Positions 1 through 8,443 of a stretch of DNA of 64,000 nt are shown piece after piece. Source of the DNA: Jejubacter sp036620675 (GTDB lineage Bacteria; Pseudomonadota; Gammaproteobacteria; Enterobacterales; Enterobacteriaceae); NCBI GenBank assembly GCA_036620675.1, contig JAZHEE010000008.1, one strand, 5' to 3'. Each line of letters begins with the position of its first letter. Position 1 is the stretch's first letter. The notes beneath the pieces were generated by a model. It saw nothing but the letters and a program-made list of their open reading frames with translations. It had not been told where the DNA came from and searched no databases. The position numbers were made by a program, and so were the translations under genes.

Positions 1-367
1 CGGCCAGCCAGCCCTGACGTCCATAAACGGAAAGAAGACCGAAAACCGCCACCAGCACCGGCAGCACCAGCGTCATGGCGCATAGCCGCAGCAGAAGCTG
101 ACGCCCGGGGAAGCGGCGACGCCACAGGGCCCGCGCCAGGGGAATGGCCGGGAGCACGGAGAGCAGCGCTGAAAGAAAAGCCTGCCAGAACGAAAAGCGC
201 ACCACGTGCCACAGATAGTCGTCCTGGATCAGGGCGCGGGGATCGACGGCTGGCGCGCTGAACCACAGGGCGCCGAAGGCGGCCAGCGCCACGCCGAGTA
301 CCAGCCCGGCGGCGAGCAGCCCCGGTTTCAGCCAGCCGGGAATCAGCGGCTGAGGGCGCGCTGCCAT
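1..367 (-). CDS. thiP: ThiP, thiamine/TPP ABC transporter permease (5' part only)
   Basis: Inner-membrane permease of the ThiBPQ importer, which moves thiamine, thiamine phosphate and TPP from periplasm to cytoplasm. Only the first 122 codons are present; the gene runs off the left edge. The start is the ATG at 367-365, giving an N-terminus (MAARPQPLIPGWLKPG) that closely matches E. coli ThiP. A hydrophobic first membrane span follows at about residues 15-38, and a second segment begins near residue 95. The start lies inside the end of thiB, a 25-bp overlap on the same strand, so the two are translationally coupled and share the TPP riboswitch upstream of thiB. Truncation is due to the window edge, not decay. 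Confidence 0.93.
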   Translation of the reverse strand, partial: MAARPQPLIPGWLKPGLLAAGLVLGVALAAFGALWFSAPAVDPRALIQDDYLWHVVRFSFWQAFLSALLSVLPAIPLARALWRRRFPGRQLLLRLCAMTLVLPVLVAVFGLLSVYGRQGWLA

Positions 368-1326
368 TCATCAATCCAGGCGGTGCGCTGTGTCGCTACC
401 TGCTGAGGCGTAAACTGTAACGTCTTTTGGGGACGCATCAGCGTATTAAAGCCTTCGGGCAGTGAGACCGGGCTTACCGGATACATCCAGTTGCCGGTGG
501 GGATGGTCTGCTGGAACGCCTTTGATACCACAAACTGCATAAATTTTTGGGCCAGCTCTGGCTGCTTGCTGCTTTTCAGGCGGGCCGCCACTTCTACCTG
601 CATATAGTGCCCTTCGCTAAAGTTAGCGGCGGCGTAGTTATCTTTATGTTCTTCAATAAGCGAATAGGCTGGAGAGGTGGTGTAGCTAAGCACCAGATCC
701 CCTTCGCCTTTCAGAAATAGCCCCCAGGATTCGCTCCAGCCCCGGGTCACGGTGACGGTTTTACGCGCCAGTTTTTGCCAGGCGTCGGGCGCTTTGTCTC
801 CATAGACTTGTTTCATCCACAGCAGTAGCCCCAGCCCCGGAGTGCTGGTTCGGGGATCCTGATAGATAACCCGCCATTTCTGGGCGCTTTCCACCAGCTC
901 TTTCAGGCTTGCGGGGGGATTTTTCAGGCGGTTTTTATCATATACGAAAGCGAACCAGCCGTAGTCGTAAGGCACGAAGGTGTCGTTTTGCCATCCGCCA
1001 GGTAGCGTCAGGTGGCGGGTGTCGACATCGCTTTTGGCGAACAGGCCGCTTTGGGTGGCCGCTTCCAGCAGATTATTGTCCAGGCCCAGTACCACATCCG
1101 CTTTGCTGTTTTTACCTTCCATTCGCAGGCGATTAAGCAGGGCGACTCCGTCCTCCAGCGCCACAAACTTCAGGGTACAATCGCAGTCGGCTTCGAAGGC
1201 TTTTTTAATGGCCGGGCCGGGGCCCCAGTCGGCGGCGAAAGAGTCATAGGTATAGACGGTGAGCTGCGGACTCGCAAAGACGGGCAGGGCGACCAGTGTG
1301 AGCAGCGGTAGCAGTTTATTCAGCAC
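343..1326 (-). CDS. thiB: ThiB, periplasmic thiamine/TPP-binding protein
   Basis: Substrate-binding protein of the ThiBPQ importer; it captures thiamine, TMP or TPP in the periplasm. The 327 residues equal the E. coli length. A signal peptide is visible at residues 1-18 (ending PVFA, cleavage before SPQLTVYTYDSF). I chose a GTG start at 1326-1324. The frame is open further upstream to an ATG at 1452, but that stretch lies within the TPP riboswitch and has no protein-like conservation. It is first in a thiB-thiP operon, with thiQ presumably beyond the window. Translation or transcription is expected to fall when TPP is plentiful. Confidence 0.95.
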   Translation of the reverse strand: MLNKLLPLLTLVALPVFASPQLTVYTYDSFAADWGPGPAIKKAFEADCDCTLKFVALEDGVALLNRLRMEGKNSKADVVLGLDNNLLEAATQSGLFAKSDVDTRHLTLPGGWQNDTFVPYDYGWFAFVYDKNRLKNPPASLKELVESAQKWRVIYQDPRTSTPGLGLLLWMKQVYGDKAPDAWQKLARKTVTVTRGWSESWGLFLKGEGDLVLSYTTSPAYSLIEEHKDNYAAANFSEGHYMQVEVAARLKSSKQPELAQKFMQFVVSKAFQQTIPTGNWMYPVSPVSLPEGFNTLMRPQKTLQFTPQQVATQRTAWIDEWQRALSR

Positions 1327-1373
1327 TTTGCACTCCAGTATTGGGTGGCAAAGGATTTTGGGCGTGGCCTCAA

Positions 1374-1441
1374 ATCCCTTCGCCGGCGTTATCCGGATCA
1401 GGTTCGACGGGTATCTCTCAGCACATAGCACCCCGTTGAGA
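1374..1441 (-). promoter_or_regulatory. TPP riboswitch (THI element) of thiBP(Q)
   Basis: The minus-strand sequence carries the hallmark THI-element blocks in order: ACGGGGTGC, GCTGAGAGATACCC, GAACCTGATCCGGATAA, and GCCGGCGAAGGGA. It lies about 48 nt upstream of the thiB GTG. In E. coli this same leader is also recorded as the small RNA SroA. TPP binding would lower expression of the transporter. Confidence 0.93.
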
Positions 1442-1547
1442 ATGGCCCACATTGTAATGAGTTCGCTCGCATAGCGAAAGACGCGAAGGAGATTAAGGAA
1501 ACCGTCTCTGATGGGGCGGCTACCGGGCCGATCTGCCTGATACGTCT

Positions 1548-1602
1548 GTCGTCGCCAAAGAGAGATTATGGGAGATGCTCCCTCTCTTTGGCGGATGACG
1601 AC
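1548..1602 (-). terminator. Long hairpin downstream of sgrR
   Basis: Arms at 1548-1564 and 1582-1602 pair: an 11-bp GCCAAAGAGAG/CTCTCTTTGGC core, then GTCGTC/GACGAC beyond a 4-nt bulge. It sits between sgrR and the thiB leader. There is no good U tract on either strand, so it may be a weak terminator or an RNA-stabilising hairpin. Confidence 0.45.
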
Positions 1603-1624
1603 AACAGCCTGTATGCCCGAAAAC

Positions 1625-3283
1625 TTAAACGTCTGGCGGCGCGAACCAGGCGGATTTAAAGTCGAACCAGCCCAGGGTGTTCATCCGCAGGCCACGCATG
1701 CTACGCTGGCCCTGGAGTATCAGCCAGTGATGGATAAGCGGCTGGATTTCAAGGCGATTAAGGCGCTGGCGGCACCATTCGGCCAGATCCAGCTCACCCG
1801 CCCGCCAGCGGCGCGCCTCTTCATGCCAGTCGCCGGGAATGCAGTGCTGGAGTAGCGGCACTTCATACAGGTGGGCAAATAGCGAAAATTCCAGCGGCAG
1901 AGTGAAGTTGGCGCTGTTCAGCCAGATATCGCTGATATCATTGCCTTTATGCCACTGGTCATAGTCCACTTCTTTAACGATCAGCTTCACCCCGTGTTCG
2001 GCCAGTAATTTCCCCATGATGTTTCCCAGGATCTGATGTTCGGCGTGATCGCGGTAGAAGGTTAGCGTGATAGCGTCGAGGCCGTCCGGTTTTTCAACCG
2101 GCTCCGGAGGTTGAGCGTGATGCCAGCGTGGCAACAGCCCCCAGGCCGGAAACCAGTAGCGCTGATATTGTTCACCGGCCCGATAGATCAGGCTGACCGG
2201 AGAAAGAACATGATTAATCCAGCGTTTCACATCGTCCCTGCGACCCGATTCCGAGCGCGCGTCGAACAAAATATAGTAGCACCCTTCCTCCAGCCGGCTC
2301 TCCACGGCTTTTTCGCTATCGCCGCTGCCTTCGAGCTGTACGCCGCAGCTGAGGTCTTCGCCGATTTCCGGTAGTACCCAGAAATTCACTTCGTCAATCA
2401 GGGCGCGGTAACCGAAATAGTCGTCGAACGCGTGAATTTTTAGCTGATTACTGGTATTGCGTTCGACCGCATAGGGGCCGCTGCCCACCGGCTGACGGGC
2501 GAAGTCCGGTATATCGCGCCACTCCCGGGGCAGTATCATGGCGGCGGAGTTGCCCATCAGCCAGGGCAGCCAGCGATCCGGCTGACTGAGATGGATATCG
2601 AGCGTCCAGGCGGTAGGGGAGTCGATACGGACGATGTGGCCATAGAGCGGGGTGGGATTGATGCGCCGCAGGGTTTCGATAACGTCCTGCATATCCAGCT
2701 CGCGACCGTGATGAAAATGAATGCCGGGACGCAGGTAGAAACGCCAGTGCAGCGGCGAAATTTGCTGCCAGTGGTGAGCGACATCCCCCTCTGCTTCCCC
2801 ATTTTCCTCATTTATCCGGGTCAGGCCGCTGAAAATTTGGCGTACCACGTGGCTTTCCGAACGGCGTAGCGCCGTACCGGGCTGCAGGTTCAGCAGCGGG
2901 CGATAGTAGAGCACCCGTAAAATATGGCGCCCCTGGCGAAAGCTGCGGCCCAGATGGGAGACAATCATCTGGCGTACCGTCTGGCGATCGCCCACCAGTT
3001 GCAGCAACTGCTCGATGCGATCCTGTTCCAGCAGATCCTCCGCCCGCTGCTGTTGCAGCGTCAGGCCGGTGTAGATAAAGGTTAGCCGGGAGCGCCGTCC
3101 CCGGCCGGCTTCCGCCTGCCAGGTCAGCCATCCTTTATCCTGCATGGCGTTGAGCAGCGTCCGCATATGGCGGCGCGAGCAGCTCAACATCCGGGCCAGC
3201 TCGCTGAGCGTGGTCTGCTGGGATTTACCGTCGCAGCACTGCCACAGGCGGATAAACTGTTGTTGCAGGCGAGAGGAGGGCAT
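1625..3283 (-). CDS. sgrR: SgrR, transcriptional activator of SgrS
   Basis: Senses glucose-phosphate stress and activates transcription of the divergent small RNA SgrS. The 552 residues (E. coli 551) include an N-terminal winged helix-turn-helix at about residues 1-110 (LARMLSCSRRHMRTLLN) and a C-terminal domain like periplasmic solute-binding proteins (SBP_bac_5 type) at about 160-500. The C-terminus (RMNTLGWFDFKSAWFAPPD) closely matches E. coli. The ATG at 3283 leaves only 68 bp before the inferred SgrS 5' end, the usual divergent arrangement. The regulator looks intact although setA and sgrT are missing here. Confidence 0.95.
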   Translation of the reverse strand: MPSSRLQQQFIRLWQCCDGKSQQTTLSELARMLSCSRRHMRTLLNAMQDKGWLTWQAEAGRGRRSRLTFIYTGLTLQQQRAEDLLEQDRIEQLLQLVGDRQTVRQMIVSHLGRSFRQGRHILRVLYYRPLLNLQPGTALRRSESHVVRQIFSGLTRINEENGEAEGDVAHHWQQISPLHWRFYLRPGIHFHHGRELDMQDVIETLRRINPTPLYGHIVRIDSPTAWTLDIHLSQPDRWLPWLMGNSAAMILPREWRDIPDFARQPVGSGPYAVERNTSNQLKIHAFDDYFGYRALIDEVNFWVLPEIGEDLSCGVQLEGSGDSEKAVESRLEEGCYYILFDARSESGRRDDVKRWINHVLSPVSLIYRAGEQYQRYWFPAWGLLPRWHHAQPPEPVEKPDGLDAITLTFYRDHAEHQILGNIMGKLLAEHGVKLIVKEVDYDQWHKGNDISDIWLNSANFTLPLEFSLFAHLYEVPLLQHCIPGDWHEEARRWRAGELDLAEWCRQRLNRLEIQPLIHHWLILQGQRSMRGLRMNTLGWFDFKSAWFAPPDV

Positions 3284-3351
3284 AAAAGGAGAACTCCGTG
3301 ACAGAAAGTCATCAATTTTAGTTTCCCTATATTAGGCGAATAATAGCGTCA

Positions 3352-3470
3352 GATGAAAGCGAGGCGCGTTGACCAGGTTGGAAAGCGATGCAGCGTAGCG
3401 GACATCATGTGTGACTGAGTATTGGTGCGAATATATCACCGGCCGACGGCTTGTTACCGTCGGCTTTTTT
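3352..3470 (+). ncRNA. sgrS: SgrS small RNA, short form without sgrT
   Basis: Hfq-dependent RNA that in E. coli blocks ptsG translation during sugar-phosphate stress. The target-pairing block GTGTGACTGAGTATTGGTG is present at 3409-3427 and matches E. coli. It is followed by a terminator with stem 3442-3449/3457-3464 and a T tract at 3465-3470. The 5' end is inferred from GATGAAAGC at 3352, resembling the start of E. coli SgrS, with a -10-like TAATAG at 3341-3346. That gives about 119 nt against 227 nt in E. coli. The roughly 50 nt between 5' end and pairing block hold no reading frame resembling SgrT. The 5' end is an inference; the 3' functional end is clear. Confidence 0.9.
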
Positions 3471-3484
3471 CTGGGTGATATTTG

Positions 3485-3511
3485 TAAAATCATCCCTCCG
3501 GGCGGAGGGAT
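3485..3511 (-). terminator. Probable leuDCBA terminator
   Basis: On the minus strand just after the leuD stop, arms 3504-3510 and 3493-3499 (TCCCTCC/GGAGGGA) form a 7-bp stem followed by TGATTTT. It faces the SgrS terminator, so the two convergent units end within about 45 bp of each other. Confidence 0.65.
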
Positions 3512-3516
3512 AATTA

Positions 3517-4122
3517 TTAACGGGCGAAGGCGGGCTGTTTTTGTTCCCAGGCCGAGATAGCCTCTTCGTGTGTGAGCGTCAGGCCGATGCTGTCCAGGCC
3601 GTTCATCATGCAGTGACGGCGGAAGGTATCGATGGTGAAGGGATACTCTTTATCGCCGGCGATCACCTTTTCGCCTTCCAGATCGACCGTGAACGTAATG
3701 CCCGGCTGGCTCTGGACAAGCTGGAACAGTTCATCAACCTGCTGTTCGCTCAGGGTGACCGGCAGCAGCTGGTTATTAAAGCTGTTGCCGTAGAAGATAT
3801 CGGCGAAGCTTGGGGCTATCACTACCTTAAAGCCGTAGTCGGTCAGGGCCCAGGGAGCGTGTTCGCGCGACGAGCCGCAGCCGAAGTTTTCACGCGCCAG
3901 CAGGATAGAGGCTCCCTGATATTGCGGATAGTTAAGAACAAAATTCGGGTCAGGCTGTTCGCCTTTGTCGTCCAGAAAACGCCAGTCGTTAAACAGATGG
4001 GCGCCAAAGCCGGTGCGGGTCACTTTCTGCAGAAACTGCTTCGGGATGATGGCATCGGTATCGACGTTCGCAGCATCCAGCGGGGCGACCAGGCCGGTAT
4101 GTCGGATAAATTTTTCTGCCAT
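3517..4122 (-). CDS. leuD: LeuD, isopropylmalate isomerase small subunit
   Basis: With LeuC it isomerises 2-isopropylmalate to 3-isopropylmalate in leucine synthesis (cytoplasm). The 201 residues equal E. coli. The aconitase-swivel signature FGCGSSREHAPWAL is present at about residues 80-93. It is the last gene of the leu operon, 10 bp after leuC. The following genes differ from E. coli: setA is missing, and SgrS lies directly beyond the terminator. Confidence 0.97.
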   Translation of the reverse strand: MAEKFIRHTGLVAPLDAANVDTDAIIPKQFLQKVTRTGFGAHLFNDWRFLDDKGEQPDPNFVLNYPQYQGASILLARENFGCGSSREHAPWALTDYGFKVVIAPSFADIFYGNSFNNQLLPVTLSEQQVDELFQLVQSQPGITFTVDLEGEKVIAGDKEYPFTIDTFRRHCMMNGLDSIGLTLTHEEAISAWEQKQPAFAR

Positions 4123-4132
4123 GGTGTGCCTC

Positions 4133-5533
4133 CTATTTAATATTGCGAATATCGGCGAAACGGCCGGTGATAGCGGCGGCGGCGGCCATCGCCGGGCTCA
4201 CCAGGTGGGTGCGTCCGCCGCGTCCCTGACGCCCTTCAAAGTTACGGTTGCTGGTAGATGCGCAACGCTCGCCGGGGTTCAGGCGATCGTTGTTCATCGC
4301 CAGGCACATGGAACAGCCCGGCAGACGCCATTCAAAACCGGCATCGAGGAAGATCTTATCCAGCCCTTCTTCTTCGGCCTGCGCTTTGACCGGGCCGGAG
4401 CCTGGTACCACCATGGCCAGCACGCCCGGCGCGACCTTGCGCCCTTTGGCGATGGCGGCGGCGGCGCGCAGATCTTCAATGCGTGAGTTGGTACAGGAAC
4501 CGATAAACACCTTATCGATAGCGACATCGGTCAGGGGAACGCCTGGCTGCAGGCCCATATAGGCCAGCGCTTTCTCGGCGGAGGCGCGCTCCACCGGATC
4601 GGCGAATGAAGCCGGATCCGGCACGGCGTCGGTGACTGAAATGACCTGGCCCGGGTTCGTTCCCCAGGTTACCTGCGGCGCGATCTCTTCGGCATTCAGC
4701 GTAACGACGGTATCGAAAACGGCGCCTTCATCGCTCTTCAGCGTCTTCCAGTATGCGACGGCTTCGTCCCATGCACCCTCTTTCGGCGCATGGCGGCGGC
4801 CCTTCACATAGTTAAAGGTGGTTTCATCCGGCGCTACCAGGCCTGCTTTGGCGCCCATTTCGATCGCCATATTGCACAGGGTCATGCGTCCTTCCATGCT
4901 AAGCGCCTCGATGGCCGGGCCGCAGAATTCGACGACGTGGCCGGTACCGCCTGCGCTGCCGGTTTTCCCGATAATAGCCAGTACGATATCTTTCGCGGTG
5001 ATGCCGGGGGCGGCCTGACCGGTGACTTCGATTTTCATCGTTTTGGCCCGGCCCTGTTTCAGGGTCTGGGTAGCCAGCACGTGTTCGACTTCCGAAGTGC
5101 CGATACCGAAAGCCAGAGCGCCGAAAGCGCCATGGGTGGCAGTATGGGAGTCGCCGCAGACGATGGTCATGCCGGGCAGGGTGATTCCCTGCTCGGGGCC
5201 CATAACGTGCACTATTCCCTGCCAGGGATGATTCAGATCGTAGAGCTCGACGCCGAATTCATTGCAGTTCTTAATCAGCGCCTGCATCTGAATGCGCGCC
5301 ATCTCACCCGAAGCGTTGATGTCTTTGGTTTCGGTAGAGACGTTGTGATCCATGGTGGCGAAGGTCTTTCCCGGCTGGCGCACTTTGCGGTTATGGGCGC
5401 GCAGGCCGTCGAATGCCTGGGGGGAGGTCACTTCATGCACAAGGTGTCTGTCGATATAGATCAGCGGCGTTTCGTTCGCGGCCTCGTAAACGACGTGGGC
5501 GTCAAACAGCTTCTGATATAAGGTTTTGGCCAT
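4133..5533 (-). CDS. leuC: LeuC, isopropylmalate isomerase large subunit
   Basis: Catalytic [4Fe-4S] subunit of isopropylmalate isomerase, aconitase superfamily, 466 residues as in E. coli. Cluster-ligand cysteines are visible in FIGSCTNSR (about 347) and GCSMC (about 407-410). The GDSHTATHG motif at about 131 is typical of the family. The ATG at 5533 follows the leuB stop by 3 bp, as expected for a coupled operon. Confidence 0.97.
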   Translation of the reverse strand: MAKTLYQKLFDAHVVYEAANETPLIYIDRHLVHEVTSPQAFDGLRAHNRKVRQPGKTFATMDHNVSTETKDINASGEMARIQMQALIKNCNEFGVELYDLNHPWQGIVHVMGPEQGITLPGMTIVCGDSHTATHGAFGALAFGIGTSEVEHVLATQTLKQGRAKTMKIEVTGQAAPGITAKDIVLAIIGKTGSAGGTGHVVEFCGPAIEALSMEGRMTLCNMAIEMGAKAGLVAPDETTFNYVKGRRHAPKEGAWDEAVAYWKTLKSDEGAVFDTVVTLNAEEIAPQVTWGTNPGQVISVTDAVPDPASFADPVERASAEKALAYMGLQPGVPLTDVAIDKVFIGSCTNSRIEDLRAAAAIAKGRKVAPGVLAMVVPGSGPVKAQAEEEGLDKIFLDAGFEWRLPGCSMCLAMNNDRLNPGERCASTSNRNFEGRQGRGGRTHLVSPAMAAAAAITGRFADIRNIK

Positions 5534-5536
5534 GGT

Positions 5537-6628
5537 TTATACCCCTTCTGCCACATAGCGGGCGATGATATCGCCCATCTCATCGGTACTGACGGCCTGA
5601 CCCCCCTGGGCCAGATCGCTGGTGCGAATGCCTTCTTCCAGCGCGCGATTGGCGGCGCGCTCGATGGCTTCGGCGGCTTCGCCGGCATCCAGGCTGTAGC
5701 GCAGCAGCAGCGCCAGCGACAGGATCTGGGCAATGGGGTTAGCGATATTTTTTCCGGCGATATCCGGCGCGGAGCCGCCTGCGGGCTCATAAAGGCCGAA
5801 ACCCTGCTCGTTCAGACTGGCGGAAGGCAGCATCCCCATGGAGCCGGTGATCATAGCGCACTCGTCGGAGAGAATGTCGCCGAACAGGTTAGAGCACAGC
5901 ACCACGTCGAACTGAGACGGATCCTTAATCATCTGCATGGTGGCGTTATCGATATACATATGGCTCAGCTCGACGTCGGGATACTGCTTACCGATTTCAC
6001 TGACGATTTCGCGCCACATCACTGAGCTTTGCAGTACGTTGGCTTTATCAATAGAGGTCACTTTATGGCGGCGTTTGCGTGCCGATTCGAAGGCGATGCG
6101 TGCGATGCGTTCGATCTCGAAGCGATGATAGACCTCGGTGTCGAACGCTTTTTCATACATGCCGCTGCCTTCGCGTCCTTTTGGCTGACCGAAGTAGATA
6201 CCGCCGGTCAGTTCACGGACGCACAGGATGTCGAAGCCGCGCTCTGCGATGTCGGCCCGCAGCGGACAAAAGCTTTCCAGCCCCTGCCACAGGCGAGCCG
6301 GACGCAGGTTGCTGAACAGCTTAAAGTGCTTACGCAGCGGCAGCAGGGCGCCGCGCTCTGGCTGTTCGTTGGGAGGCAGGTGCTCCCATTTGGGGCCGCC
6401 GACCGAGCCGAACAGTACGGCGTCCGCCTGCTCACAGCCTTCTACGGTGGCGGCCGGCAGCGGGGTGCCGTGACGATCGATGGCGATACCGCCCACGTCG
6501 TATTCGCTGGTGGTGATACGCATATCGAAGCGCTTACGTACCGCATCCAGCACTTTCAGCGCCTGAGTCATCACTTCCGGGCCGATTCCATCGCCCGGCA
6601 ATACTGCTATATGGGTGTTCCTGGACAT
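5537..6628 (-). CDS. leuB: LeuB, 3-isopropylmalate dehydrogenase
   Basis: NAD-dependent oxidative decarboxylation of 3-isopropylmalate to 2-ketoisocaproate. The 363 residues equal E. coli. The family signature around NLFGDILSDECAMITGSMGMLPSAS is present and intact. I chose the ATG at 6628 (MSRNTHIAVLPGDGIGPEV) because it matches the E. coli start. An in-frame GTG two codons upstream overlaps the leuA stop and is a possible alternative. Confidence 0.97.
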   Translation of the reverse strand: MSRNTHIAVLPGDGIGPEVMTQALKVLDAVRKRFDMRITTSEYDVGGIAIDRHGTPLPAATVEGCEQADAVLFGSVGGPKWEHLPPNEQPERGALLPLRKHFKLFSNLRPARLWQGLESFCPLRADIAERGFDILCVRELTGGIYFGQPKGREGSGMYEKAFDTEVYHRFEIERIARIAFESARKRRHKVTSIDKANVLQSSVMWREIVSEIGKQYPDVELSHMYIDNATMQMIKDPSQFDVVLCSNLFGDILSDECAMITGSMGMLPSASLNEQGFGLYEPAGGSAPDIAGKNIANPIAQILSLALLLRYSLDAGEAAEAIERAANRALEEGIRTSDLAQGGQAVSTDEMGDIIARYVAEGV

Positions 6629-6630
6629 GT

Positions 6631-8202
6631 TCACACGGTTTCCTGATTCTGTTTTTTGGTCTGAGCTTTGCGTTGTAACTCTTTTTCCACTTCGGCGGCG
6701 CGCCAGATATTGTTCAGCACGTTAACCATGGCCTGGGCGGAGGATTCGACGATGTCGGTCGCCAGCCCCACGCCGTGGAAGCGGCGGCCGTTATAGCGCG
6801 CGACGACGTTAACCTGGCCCAGCGCATTTTCGCCGTGGCCTTTCGCGCTGAGCTGATAGTTCACCAGCTCGATGGCGTAACCGGTAATCCGGTTAATGGC
6901 CTGATAGACGGCATCGACCGGGCCGTTGCCGGTGGCGGCTTCCGATTTGATTTCATCGCCGCAGGCCAGCTTCACCGAGGCGGTCGGCATGGTGCTGGAG
7001 CCGGACTGCACGGTGAAGTAGTCCAGACGGTAATGTTCCGGCTCTTCCTGCTGTTTATTAATAAAGGCGAGGGCTTCCAGGTCGTAGTCGAACACCTGGC
7101 CCTTTTTATCAGCCAGCTTCAGGAAGGCGTCGTACAGTTCGTCCATGTTGTAATCGCTTTCCTGATAGCCCATCTCGTCCATGCGATGCTTCACTGCCGC
7201 GCGGCCGGAACGCGAGGTCAGGTTCAACTGTACCTGGTTCAGGCCGATGGATTCCGGGGTCATGATTTCGTAGTTTTCGCGATTTTTCAGTACGCCATCC
7301 TGGTGGATGCCGGAAGAGTGGGCAAAGGCGTTGCTGCCGACGACCGCCTTGTTAGCGGGGATCGGCATATTGCAGATCTGGCTGACGGTCTGACTGGCGC
7401 GCCAGATTTCATGATGGTTGATATTGGTGTGCAGGTTCATCATTTTGCTGCGCACCTTGATAGCCATAATGACCTCTTCCAGCGCGCAGTTTCCGGCGCG
7501 CTCGCCCAGGCCGTTCATTGCGCCTTCGACCTGGCGGGCGCCCGCTTCAACGGCGGCGATAGCGTTACCGACCGCCATCCCCAAATCGTCATGGGTATGG
7601 ACAGAGATAATTGCTTTGTCGATGTTCGGTACGCTGTTACGCACGGAGGCGATAATATTGCTGTATTCGGCCGGCGTGGTGTAACCCACGGTATCCGGCA
7701 GGTTAACGGTGGTGGCGCCCGCGTCGATCACGGCTTCCAGCACCCGGGCCAGGTCGGCTACCGGCGTACGACCGGCATCTTCGCAGGAGAATTCGACATC
7801 GTCAGTGTAGTTACGGGCGCGCTTCACCATATAAACCGCGCGTTCAATCACTTCATCCAGCGAGCTGCGCAGTTTGGTTGCGATGTGCATCGGTGATGTG
7901 GCGATAAAGGTATGAATACGGAAGGCTTCAGCGATGCGCAGGGATTCGGCGGCGACATCGATATCCTTTTCCACACAGCGGGCCAGCGCGCAGACTCGAC
8001 TGTTTTTGACCTGACGGGCGATGGTTTGCACCGACTCGAAGTCACCGGGGGAAGAAACCGGGAAGCCCACTTCCATCACATCGATACCCATACGCTCCAG
8101 CGCCAGGGCGATTTGCAGTTTTTCTTTCACACTCAGGCTGGCCTGCAACGCCTGTTCACCATCACGTAAAGTAGTATCAAAAATAATGACTTGTTGGCTC
8201 AT
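6631..8202 (-). CDS. leuA: LeuA, 2-isopropylmalate synthase
   Basis: First committed step of leucine synthesis: acetyl-CoA plus 2-ketoisovalerate gives 2-isopropylmalate, with feedback inhibition by leucine. The 523 residues equal E. coli. The HMGL-like TIM barrel starts with FDTTLRDGEQA at residues 7-17, the metal-binding HTHDD lies near 202, and a C-terminal LeuA regulatory domain covers about 390-523. The start is the ATG at 8202. The upstream in-frame extension runs into the attenuator hairpin and is not coding. The segment VGYTTPAEYSNIIASVRNSV differs from K-12 but keeps the domain intact. Confidence 0.97.
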   Translation of the reverse strand: MSQQVIIFDTTLRDGEQALQASLSVKEKLQIALALERMGIDVMEVGFPVSSPGDFESVQTIARQVKNSRVCALARCVEKDIDVAAESLRIAEAFRIHTFIATSPMHIATKLRSSLDEVIERAVYMVKRARNYTDDVEFSCEDAGRTPVADLARVLEAVIDAGATTVNLPDTVGYTTPAEYSNIIASVRNSVPNIDKAIISVHTHDDLGMAVGNAIAAVEAGARQVEGAMNGLGERAGNCALEEVIMAIKVRSKMMNLHTNINHHEIWRASQTVSQICNMPIPANKAVVGSNAFAHSSGIHQDGVLKNRENYEIMTPESIGLNQVQLNLTSRSGRAAVKHRMDEMGYQESDYNMDELYDAFLKLADKKGQVFDYDLEALAFINKQQEEPEHYRLDYFTVQSGSSTMPTASVKLACGDEIKSEAATGNGPVDAVYQAINRITGYAIELVNYQLSAKGHGENALGQVNVVARYNGRRFHGVGLATDIVESSAQAMVNVLNNIWRAAEVEKELQRKAQTKKQNQETV

Positions 8203-8243
8203 GGGTTCGGTCCTTTGGTTTATCAGGCGCCCTGCTTCGAGCA

Positions 8244-8273
8244 TAAAAAAACCCGCGCAGTGGCGCGGGTTTC
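8244..8273 (-). terminator. leu operon attenuator
   Basis: Minus-strand ACCCGCGC/GCGCGGGT stem (8251-8270) followed by a run of seven T (8244-8250), between leuL and leuA. This is the attenuation terminator controlled by translation of the leucine codons in leuL. Confidence 0.92.
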
Positions 8274-8291
8274 GTTGTCTGGTGAGTCGGA

Positions 8292-8378
8292 TTAATGCTT
8301 ACCGCTACCCGCCAGCCTACCGCGCACAGTGAAGGCGTTTAGTAGTAGAGCCAGAAGGTTGTGAGCGATAAAAATCAT
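8292..8378 (-). CDS. leuL: LeuL, leu operon leader peptide
   Basis: A 28-codon leader, the same length as in E. coli, from ATG 8378 to TAA 8292. It encodes MIFIAHNLLALLLNAF followed by an arginine/glycine-rich tail ending KH. The control stretch has five leucine codons in six (CTT CTG GCT CTA CTA CTA), including three rare CTA codons in a row. Ribosome stalling here when charged tRNA-Leu is scarce would prevent the attenuator at 8244-8273 from forming. The N-terminal half differs from E. coli, but length, spacing and the RGR segment are retained. Confidence 0.9.
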   Translation of the reverse strand: MIFIAHNLLALLLNAFTVRGRLAGSGKH

Positions 8379-8414
8379 TTAAATCCGTCTCATCAAAAAT
8401 AAGTGATGTATTTA

Positions 8415-8443
8415 GAGGTACTTTATCTGACTTCTGGTGTCAA
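8415..8443 (-). promoter_or_regulatory. leu operon promoter
   Basis: A perfect -35 TTGACA on the minus strand at 8443-8438. A 17-bp spacer would place the -10 at 8420-8415 (TACCTC, weak). It lies 60-65 nt upstream of leuL. The -35 is clear; the -10 is uncertain. Confidence 0.6.

Noticed and set aside
1327..1452. In-frame N-terminal extension of thiB to an ATG at 1452
   Set aside because: The extension is the TPP riboswitch; the GTG at 1326 gives the family length and a proper signal peptide.
3400..3516. Possible remnant of setA between SgrS and leuD
   Set aside because: Only the two convergent terminators fit in the space; no transporter-like sequence is visible.
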